Positions 27,451-34,191 of a stretch of DNA of 64,000 nucleotides are shown in pieces. The notes below the pieces were generated by a model that was given only the letters and a program-made list of their open reading frames with translations, did not search any database and was not told the origin of the DNA. A program made the translations under genes and the position numbers. This stretch comes from Gammaproteobacteria bacterium (lineage in GTDB: Bacteria > Pseudomonadota > Gammaproteobacteria > Steroidobacterales > Rariloculaceae): assembly GCA_022819855.1 (NCBI GenBank), contig JAJEGN010000001.1:1-64000 (forward strand). The letters are read 5' to 3'. Positions within the stretch are counted from its first letter, which is position 1. Every line of letters starts with the position of its first letter.

Positions 27451-28615
27451 TCGGCAGCCGGTTGCCGATAACCCGATTCGCCGCTCGCCCCTGCATGCAA
27501 TGGTCATCGCCGGCATTGGCGTATCGGCGACATTGGCCATCGTTTCGACCTCTTTCGCGCAGCAGGCGGACGGTCCGATACCGGCCGAGCAGACCGCGGC
27601 CGCCGTGGCCGATCCCGACTGGAGCGTGGCGCGATTTTCCTGGGGCGATCCGAACCTCGAGGGCACCTTCACGAGCCGCGACATGAGCGGCATACCGATG
27701 AGCCGGCCCGAGCAGTTCGGCAACCGCGAGCACCTGACGGCCGAGGAGTTCCAGCAGCGGCTCACGGGCGAGCCTGGAGGCCTCACCGCCCAGGGCGCCG
27801 CACAGGACGACGAAGACCGCCTGCAGCTCAGCGCTCTTGATTCCGCCGAGACAGGAACGCGTACCTTCGGCTATACCTCGTACATCATCGAGCCGGTCGA
27901 CGGCCGCATGCCGGCGCTCACCGAAGAAGGCCGCGAGCGGCAGGCGACACGACGCGCGGGCCAGGCGAACGGGCCGTTCTACACGACCGAGGACTTCTCC
28001 TACTACGACCGCTGCATCAGCCGCGGCGTCACCGGATCGATCCTCCCGTCGCTCTACGGCGACGCGATACGCATCGTCCAGTCGCCGACCGAAGTCGCGA
28101 TCAGCTACGAGATGCTGCACGACACTCGCGTGATCCCGCTCGATGGCCGCAGACCGGCCGACGAAGACGTGCGCCAGTACATGGGTTCGTCCGTCGGCTA
28201 CTGGGAGGGCGACACGCTCGTCGTCGAAACGACGAACTTCACCGACGAACTCAGGGTGGGGCGAATGCCGCACAGCGAGGATCTGAAGCTGACCGAGCGG
28301 TTCACGCGCATCGATCCGGAGATGATCGACTACGTCGTGCACGTTGACGATCCGCGCACGTTCGAGGCGCCCTGGACGTTCCGGCTCACGCTCACGACGC
28401 AGCCGAACTACGAAATCCTCGAGTATTCCTGCCACGAAGGCAATTTCTTCGTGGCCAACGCGTTAAGGGGCGAGCAGGTCTTCCAGCGCCGCGTCGCCGA
28501 GGCGCGCGCCAACGGCGAGCCGATTCCGGAGCGTACCCGGGCGGCCGGCGGGTTCTCGGAAATCTACGATCCGCCCTCGGCTGACGAAGCGTTCGACATC
28601 AACGCGGGGCAATAG
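27419..28615 (+). CDS. secreted GYS-domain family protein, long form
   Basis: This 398-aa protein starts at the ATG at 27419 with CGGGAG upstream. A hydrophobic export segment lies at about residues 28-45 (IAGIGVSATLAIVSTSFAQ) after a longer than usual n-region. It has FSWGDPNLEGTFTSRDM, EDFSYYDRCISRGV, SSVGYWEGDTLVVETTNF, LKLTERF and DDPRTFEAPWTFRL. It shares the GYS-type C-terminal domain with the other family members, here as SVGYW. A similar gene pattern is common in marine and soil gammaproteobacteria, but no activity is assigned. Confidence 0.78.
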   Translation: MILRNSIHPSVRQPVADNPIRRSPLHAMVIAGIGVSATLAIVSTSFAQQADGPIPAEQTAAAVADPDWSVARFSWGDPNLEGTFTSRDMSGIPMSRPEQFGNREHLTAEEFQQRLTGEPGGLTAQGAAQDDEDRLQLSALDSAETGTRTFGYTSYIIEPVDGRMPALTEEGRERQATRRAGQANGPFYTTEDFSYYDRCISRGVTGSILPSLYGDAIRIVQSPTEVAISYEMLHDTRVIPLDGRRPADEDVRQYMGSSVGYWEGDTLVVETTNFTDELRVGRMPHSEDLKLTERFTRIDPEMIDYVVHVDDPRTFEAPWTFRLTLTTQPNYEILEYSCHEGNFFVANALRGEQVFQRRVAEARANGEPIPERTRAAGGFSEIYDPPSADEAFDINAGQ

Positions 28616-28668
28616 CCCGCGGGTCTCCGCCGGGGGGCGAGGAGTTGTGGAGTCAGCGTGCCATCGTC

Positions 28669-28778
28669 GGGGAGTCGCACGTCGGGCCGCTTGAAACACG
28701 CCGTGAATCCATCCATGGAGGCTCCGCGCGCGCGTCCCTGCGCGCGAGGGTTTCAAGCGGCCCGTCGTGCAACTCCCC
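28669..28778. repeat. 110-bp long-inverted-repeat element, copy 2
   Basis: The outer arms are 29 bases each (28669-28697 and 28750-28778) with two mismatches. They begin GGGGAGT and end ACTCCCC. The core matches copy 1 except that its small palindrome has changed on both sides (TCCAT/ATGGA instead of TACAT/ATGTA), a compensatory change. The right flank CTTGG is shared with copies 1 and 3. It lies between two genes on the plus strand. Confidence 0.88.
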
Positions 28779-28875
28779 TTGGCCTGTCAGAGAACCGGAA
28801 CTTGTGTCAATTGGGTCGCCGGCGCGGCGAACGGGCGGTAAGTGACCACAATAGTCAGAGATAGAGGATGGTGAA

Positions 28876-29361
28876 TTGACGAACAACGCGGTTCTGGCGA
28901 GGCATGGGGCGATCGTGACTCTCGGTGTGCTGCTGATTGCGACCTTCGTCGCCGTTCCGGCAAAAGTCGCGAAGGCACAGTCCGTCCAGGAACAGATCGT
29001 CGGCGTCTATACGCTGGCGCGCTTCGCAGGACACGGCGACGAACCGACCGGGAGGATCTCCTACGACGCGGCCGGCCGCATGTGGGCCATGGTGCTGCCG
29101 CCGGGACGAAACCCGATCACGAACGAGTCAACCGCGGAGGAAGTCCGCGAAACGATGCGCGGCGTGATTACCTACTACGGCACCTACACGATCGACGAGT
29201 CCACCAGTCGCGTGATTCACCACCTCGAAGCCGCTTCGAACCCCGCCTGGATCGGCGACGATTTCGTCCGCTGGTTCCGCTTCGACGGCCCGGACCTCGA
29301 GATCAGCCTGAATCCGGACTTCGAGAACACGCTGCTGTGGGCGCGGCTACCGGAGGAGTGA
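28876..29361 (+). CDS. exported lipocalin-like domain protein
   Basis: This 161-aa protein has a TTG start at 28876 with AGAGGAT upstream. A signal peptide runs to about residue 35 (VAVPAKVAKAQ). The body reads EQIVGVYTLARF, GRISYDAAGRMWAMVLPP, YYGTYTIDESTSRVIHHLE and LLWARLPE, which matches the small lipocalin-like domain family (PF13924-like), single-barrel proteins usually of unknown ligand. It stands alone after the palindromic repeat. It may bind a small hydrophobic molecule in the periplasm. Confidence 0.8.
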   Translation: MTNNAVLARHGAIVTLGVLLIATFVAVPAKVAKAQSVQEQIVGVYTLARFAGHGDEPTGRISYDAAGRMWAMVLPPGRNPITNESTAEEVRETMRGVITYYGTYTIDESTSRVIHHLEAASNPAWIGDDFVRWFRFDGPDLEISLNPDFENTLLWARLPEE

Positions 29362-29467
29362 CGCGACGAACCGACGTTCCTTTCCGCGAAAGGCAGGTTT
29401 GCGCGCAACTGTGCGCGGTCAGTCGACAGAAACGCCGAGTCGGCGACTACGTTGCCGCAATCGGTCT

Positions 29468-29863
29468 TTATCCCAGCAGTTCGACTCCGTCGATCCGCGC
29501 GGCCTTCCGATCAAAGGTGTACATAGGACGCGCCCCGGACCGCTCCGCTGCGGCAAGTATCATGAGATCCGAGAATCCCGCGCCTCCGGCCCGATAGCGA
29601 ATCGAGGCCCTGGCCACGTCGCCAGCGGCCTCTATGGCCAAGCCCTCGGTCGCGACGAGTTCTTCCAGGACCGATCCTATACGGTCTCGCGGAAAACCGT
29701 AGGCCCGTTCCAGCACCCAGACGAGTTCGACGGTCACCTCTCTACAAACGTATCCGGGCCGTTCGGGCGTAAGCGACTCCAGCAGGGCACGAGCGGCTTC
29801 CGCCTGATGCCGGTCGTCACGCACGAGATAGCGGACGAGGACGTTGGTGTCGAGCGCGATCAA
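29468..29863 (-). CDS. vapC: PIN-domain toxin, VapC family
   Basis: This 131-aa protein starts at TTG (29863), overlapping the antitoxin stop by four bases (TTGA). PIN-domain acidic residues are visible: Asp in ALDTNVLVRYL, Glu in VTVELVWVLERAY, Asp in GFSDLMILAAA and Asp in TFDRKAA. VapC toxins are Mg-dependent RNases that cut tRNA or rRNA. The preceding small AbrB-type gene supplies the antitoxin. The coupled start suggests both proteins are made together. Confidence 0.92.
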   Translation of the reverse strand: MIALDTNVLVRYLVRDDRHQAEAARALLESLTPERPGYVCREVTVELVWVLERAYGFPRDRIGSVLEELVATEGLAIEAAGDVARASIRYRAGGAGFSDLMILAAAERSGARPMYTFDRKAARIDGVELLG

Positions 29864-30093
29864 CCCTCAGCCGCCCCTTCGGCTACGGCTCGCTCCATTT
29901 GCTCCAAAGTGACGGGAGGGCCGTCATGTTCCAGCACGCCGAACAGCCGCCGGATGGGCTGCACCGGTAGTATGCGTACCTCGCGGCCGAGGATGACGTA
30001 CCGCACTCGGTCGCCAGCCTGCACACCGAGCGTCTCACGCACGGGCTTGGGGAGGGTGGTTTGTCCCTTTTTCGTTACCGCGGACTCCAGCAT
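29860..30093 (-). CDS. vapB: AbrB/MazE-type antitoxin (VapB)
   Basis: This 77-aa protein has the swapped-hairpin AbrB DNA-binding pattern TKKGQTTLPKPVRETLGVQAGDRV in its first 35 residues, and a C-terminal tail that would wrap the toxin. A perfect Shine-Dalgarno, AAGGAGGTGA (30097-30106, minus strand), gives strong antitoxin translation, fitting the need for excess antitoxin. It is likely autoregulated through the repeat just upstream. Confidence 0.9.
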   Translation of the reverse strand: MLESAVTKKGQTTLPKPVRETLGVQAGDRVRYVILGREVRILPVQPIRRLFGVLEHDGPPVTLEQMERAVAEGAAEG

Positions 30094-30112
30094 GGCATCA
30101 CCTCCTTAAACC

Positions 30113-30152
30113 TTACAAATACAATTTTGCCTTGCAGAATGCAATTTTGTAA
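30113..30152. promoter_or_regulatory. candidate vapBC operator
   Basis: Just upstream of vapB lies an AT-rich patch in otherwise GC-rich DNA. TTACAAA at its left end is mirrored by TTTGTAA at its right end, and AATTTTG occurs twice inside. AbrB/VapB antitoxins usually bind such inverted repeats at their own promoter. Function is inferred from position and symmetry. Confidence 0.45.
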
Positions 30153-30511
30153 GCAGAGTAGTCGTCTGCGGCGCATGCTACACCATGACAGGCACTCCCT
30201 ATAATTTCGCGATAGACGTACCGTAGTTGTACTGCCGGTAAGATGCGATTGAACTTCAGGGTGGAGAACAGGTGCCAGCCTGGGGAACCGGACGTCTTTC
30301 AGGGATCATTACGACGCCTATTGGCGCCTGTATGACGCACGGTTTGAGTAGCGTGTGTCCTTCCCGCTACTCAGTACATCACTGGAAACCGATCTAGTGT
30401 CGCTGGAGCGCGAGGCGACCATACACTGCTCGCCGCCTCAAAACACGCTTCCGAGCCACGGCCAGACGGCGTGCTCGGGCCAGACGCGGCCCTCGGTTGC
30501 GACGCGGTCCA
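30153..30511. other. intergenic stretch without recognised gene
   Basis: About 360 bases separate vapBC from the next gene's stop. A 24-codon open frame on the minus strand (30438-30512) starts with an ATG overlapping the TGA of the gene at 30512-31252 by one base. It has no recognised family and may be chance. Nothing else stands out. Confidence 0.4.
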
Positions 30512-31252
30512 TCACCAGTTTTCGCCTTCAAGCGCCCGGTACCACAGACCCGCCGCGCAGTCGTATTCGAGAAACTCCACTTCGGGAATCTTCTGGTAGT
30601 ACATCGTGATGCGTTGCGGCTCCACGTAAAGCGTGGGGTCGGTAACGGTCATCTCGAACACGAGGATCTCGTTGCTGTCGTTCTCGGGCGGGAATCCGTT
30701 GCGTTCGACATCGAGTTCGTCGCGGTTCGCGCGGTAAACGCGCTCGGTGATGGACGTGTTTTCGGTGCGCGGCCAGGAACGCATGAGGTATTCGCCGAGC
30801 AGCCGCGTCTCGATGACGAGCGTCTCGTCTTCCCAGTGACCGATCGAATAGCCCATGCGGGATGTCGGGTAGTCGGGAGGAAAGTCGCGCCCATCCATGT
30901 AGACCCGCCGCACCTGCATGTCGAGTTCCGCGAGCATCGTTACGCGGTTCGGCGAGTGAATGATCTCGATCGGGTAGCTGACCATCGAAGTCATCGTCGA
31001 CGGCATGCCGGGCGGTACGCAGTACTCGCCGGGATCGGGAAATTCATCGCCATACGCGGCGAAGTAAGCGTCAACGAGTTGAGCGCCCTCCTCGCCCAGC
31101 GCCGCCGCCTGCCCCGGACCGAACTGCGGTACGCTCGCATACGCCTGCCAGACACCGTTGAAGTTCGGTTCCTGCGCCGAAACGATGGGACTGTGCGCCG
31201 CGACAGTGAGCGCACCGAACGTGGTCACGGCGATTCCTGCGATTCGTTTCAT
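30512..31252 (-). CDS. secreted GYS-domain family protein
   Basis: This 246-aa protein starts at the ATG at 31252; the open frame continues further upstream without family similarity and overlaps the BatD-like gene, so it was trimmed. The signal peptide ends IVSAQ, then PNFNGVWQAY. It has RMGYSIGHWEDETLVIET, SITERVYR and VTDPTLYVEPQRITMYYQ. It is the shortest GYS-domain copy in the window and lies just downstream of the Bat gene cluster on the same strand, separated by about 140 bases. Function is unknown. Confidence 0.78.
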   Translation of the reverse strand: MKRIAGIAVTTFGALTVAAHSPIVSAQEPNFNGVWQAYASVPQFGPGQAAALGEEGAQLVDAYFAAYGDEFPDPGEYCVPPGMPSTMTSMVSYPIEIIHSPNRVTMLAELDMQVRRVYMDGRDFPPDYPTSRMGYSIGHWEDETLVIETRLLGEYLMRSWPRTENTSITERVYRANRDELDVERNGFPPENDSNEILVFEMTVTDPTLYVEPQRITMYYQKIPEVEFLEYDCAAGLWYRALEGENW

Positions 31253-31389
31253 CGTGCTGCCCCGTCTGCTGTCCTGGCCCGCAAATAACGTCGATTTACG
31301 GCTGCCTGTCAAGGTAGCTATCAAGTGATTGTGGAGCGGGGCTTCCATGCCGGTCGGATGCCGCCCGTTTCGCGCTGCGGCCGCCGGAT

Positions 31390-34191
31390 TCAGTGGCCAA
31401 TCGATTCTATCGTGCTCGAAGCCAGCCAGCCCCGGGTTCCGTCGCCGAGTTCCACGCGGGTCCATGCATCGCGCGATTCGAGAATCCCGAGCTCCGCCCC
31501 GGCCGGCAAGGGATTCGCCAGCGTCGGCGGGGCGCCGAGGCTGTCGGCCGAGCGAAGTATGGTCCCGTCGCTCAGGACCACGGCATCGCCAGCATCGCCG
31601 CCGGCGAGGATCGCCGAGCCTGTGGCGCCAATCCATACGATTAACAACGGTACCGCCGCGCGCCGGAACATGCGCGCTCGGCGCGCCGACCACGGCACGA
31701 GCAGCAGAACGCCGACTGCGAACGCCAGCGCGCCGATCAGGTGACGCTGTGCGAGCGAGAGGCTGTAATGCCAGAAGAACAGCGAGTCGAGCGCCCCTCG
31801 CTCGACCGGGCGCGGCAACCAGACCGGAGACCTGTCGCGCAGCCACTCGAGGTTGTTGCGGGCGCGCTCGTGCGTGGGCTCCGCATTCAGCGTACGCCGG
31901 TAAGCGAGCACGGCGCGGCCGAGATCCTGTGCGCCGAGTGCGGCATTGCCCCAGTCTGCGAGGATTTCCGGTGCGTTGCGGTATTGATCCGCAATGCCCC
32001 TCAATTGCTGCTCGGCTTCGAAGAACAGGCGCGTGCGGCGCACCCGGTCATCTTCTGCGAGCGCGGCCTGATAGATGTCGCGCGCCTGCGCGAGAGAGTC
32101 TTCGAGCCCGGAGTTCGCCGACTGCGCGTACGCCGCGGCAGCGAGCGCGAATACGAGGGCCATCACGAACGCAAGCCCGATCGCGAGCGGCGTGGTAGCG
32201 CCCGCGGATGCGGAGCCGTGCGCAGATGCCGGACCGCCCGCAGATGCCGTATCCCCCACTGTCCTCTCGTTTATCCACTCGCGGGCCAGCGCCCGGACCT
32301 CAGCGGCGAGTTCCGGGTCGAGCGGCCGGTCCGCGGCGTTCGGGTCGAAGGCCTGCGTTTCGAGTCGTTCGAGAATCGATGCGTCGCGTGCGGGCTCCTG
32401 CCGCGTGAGGCGGGCAAGCGCGCGCATGGCATTGACGACGCGCGGTGCGGTTTCGCGCGCCGTTCCGCCCGCCGCGAGCGCCTCGTCGACGCGCTGCAGG
32501 GCCTGGCGAAGCTCTCGCGTGCGCCCGCGCCGGTCGCCGGTCCTGACGAACCAGATACGGCCGGCAACGACGACGAGCGGCAAGGTGTACAACAGCGCGA
32601 GAACGGGGAGCAGATCGTCAGGCGCCCAGACCTCGCGCAGCGCGCTCCCGGGCACGCTCAGCGACATGTCGGCTCCGGTCAACGAGGCGAGGCCGCCGCC
32701 GGACAACGCAGTCGGCGCCGCTGCTCCGGGAATTGCCGACTGAATGGAAGCTTCCGCCGCTGCGGGCGCGACCGTGACATCCGCCGCGCCGACGAGGCTG
32801 CTTCCGGCGACCGACAGGGCAATCGGCCGGCTGCGCGCGGTTTCGTAGGACCCGGTCGCAGGGTCGAAGTAGGAAAACGCGAGCGGCGGAATCTCGTTTG
32901 CCTCGGCGCTGCGCACGCGTACCGTGACATCGAAGGTCTTGGAGTTGGCATCCGCATCGACGATACCGACGGCCGCGGCATCCGGCACGGAAAACAGCTC
33001 CGTCGGCAGGCCGTCCTCGCCGCCGAGGCCCGGCAGGCTCAGGCCTTCCAGCGGCCCGTCGCCCCGGATCGTGATGGCGAGTTCGATCGGGTCGCCGACC
33101 TGCACGACCGTGCGGCTCGCCTGCACATCGATCGAGAATCCACTGCCTATGGCGTTTTCGAACGATGCCGGGCGCCCGTCGAGGGGCAGCGCACGGACGA
33201 CGAGCCGGCGGCGCTCCCCTTCCGCCCTGAAGAGGTCGTAAGCGGCAGTCGGAAATCCGAATCTGTCGCGCCGCGTGCCGACTTCAAGCGATGCCGCGAC
33301 CATGACCGGGTCCAGATCGAGCGCCCCGGGACGGGTGACGGTGGCGCGCGCCGGAAAGCGGAACCGCGTGTACGGCGCGCCGGCTTCGACGATCTCGTCC
33401 TGCATGATCGGCAGCTCCACCTGGCTCGCGGCAGCCGGAAACGCGAGCGTGCGTTCCCGGCCCGTCGCGAGCGACTCGATCTGGACGGCATCGTGATCGA
33501 ACAGCGGGACGACGAACTGCTGCTCGCCGACATCGCGGCGCAACAGCCACTCGATCGCGACGTCGAACGTCTCGCCGACCCATAGCGGCCGCTCGGGCAG
33601 GTCCATGCGCACGATCATGTCGCTCGTCGTCTCGATTTCTCGCGCCGTGAACGATGCCGCACGGCTGCTCGCGCTCAGATCGCCCTGGGTCACGGTCAGC
33701 GGCGGCACCGTGTACGCACCGGCTGCGGGCGTTTCGATGCGCCAGCGATAGATGAACGTGACGTCGCGCGACTCCGAACGCTGCCCGTTGATGATCTGGA
33801 TGCGCGTGGAGACGTTTGGCGTCATGCCGAGATAGCTGACCGCGGCGCCATCGATCGCAAGCTCGGGCGGTTCCGGCTGCGGTTCCTCCGCGAAGCCCTG
33901 CGCGGACGCCGAAAGCGTAAACGGCAGTTCGGCATAGATGTCGCTGCTTTCGACCTGAAGTTGCAGGGACTGGGCGCTTGCGGCCATCGGAAGCAGCAGC
34001 GCCAACAACAGCGCACAGATTTCACCGAAACGAGCAATGATCGCGGAAACTGCAGAAGAACAATGCGCCATTTGCCCGCGTGCGTTTGCGCCCGAAGTCA
34101 TGCCGCGTCCCACGACGACACCCGTTGCCGAGGGAAGCGGCCCGCCAAAACGCGCGGACCAGAGCCGCAAGCTGGGAACAGGAGCCTTCAA
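31390..34191 (-). CDS. BatD-like protein fused to a BatE-like TPR/SH3 region
   Basis: This 933-aa protein starts at TTG (34191), overlapping the previous stop (TTGA) with GGAGAGGGA just upstream; the ATG at 34071 directly before the signal peptide is the alternative. The N-terminal approximately 480 residues are BatD-like Ig-type domains outside the membrane (SRDVTFIYRWRIETPAAG). A membrane helix follows (LLPVLALLYTLPLVVVAGRI), then a second hydrophobic segment, a TPR unit (ADWGNAALGAQDLGRAVLAY), two more helices and a C-terminal bacterial SH3 (GAELGILESRDAWTRVELGD). Elsewhere BatD and BatE are often separate. The Bat proteins are linked to stress or oxygen tolerance; the mechanism is unknown. 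Confidence 0.8.
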   Translation of the reverse strand: MKAPVPSLRLWSARFGGPLPSATGVVVGRGMTSGANARGQMAHCSSAVSAIIARFGEICALLLALLLPMAASAQSLQLQVESSDIYAELPFTLSASAQGFAEEPQPEPPELAIDGAAVSYLGMTPNVSTRIQIINGQRSESRDVTFIYRWRIETPAAGAYTVPPLTVTQGDLSASSRAASFTAREIETTSDMIVRMDLPERPLWVGETFDVAIEWLLRRDVGEQQFVVPLFDHDAVQIESLATGRERTLAFPAAASQVELPIMQDEIVEAGAPYTRFRFPARATVTRPGALDLDPVMVAASLEVGTRRDRFGFPTAAYDLFRAEGERRRLVVRALPLDGRPASFENAIGSGFSIDVQASRTVVQVGDPIELAITIRGDGPLEGLSLPGLGGEDGLPTELFSVPDAAAVGIVDADANSKTFDVTVRVRSAEANEIPPLAFSYFDPATGSYETARSRPIALSVAGSSLVGAADVTVAPAAAEASIQSAIPGAAAPTALSGGGLASLTGADMSLSVPGSALREVWAPDDLLPVLALLYTLPLVVVAGRIWFVRTGDRRGRTRELRQALQRVDEALAAGGTARETAPRVVNAMRALARLTRQEPARDASILERLETQAFDPNAADRPLDPELAAEVRALAREWINERTVGDTASAGGPASAHGSASAGATTPLAIGLAFVMALVFALAAAAYAQSANSGLEDSLAQARDIYQAALAEDDRVRRTRLFFEAEQQLRGIADQYRNAPEILADWGNAALGAQDLGRAVLAYRRTLNAEPTHERARNNLEWLRDRSPVWLPRPVERGALDSLFFWHYSLSLAQRHLIGALAFAVGVLLLVPWSARRARMFRRAAVPLLIVWIGATGSAILAGGDAGDAVVLSDGTILRSADSLGAPPTLANPLPAGAELGILESRDAWTRVELGDGTRGWLASSTIESIGH

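Noticed and set aside
31253..31846. N-terminal extension of the GYS-domain gene at 30512
   Set aside because: The extension overlaps the BatD-like gene and lacks similarity. The ATG at 31252 starts a proper signal peptide.
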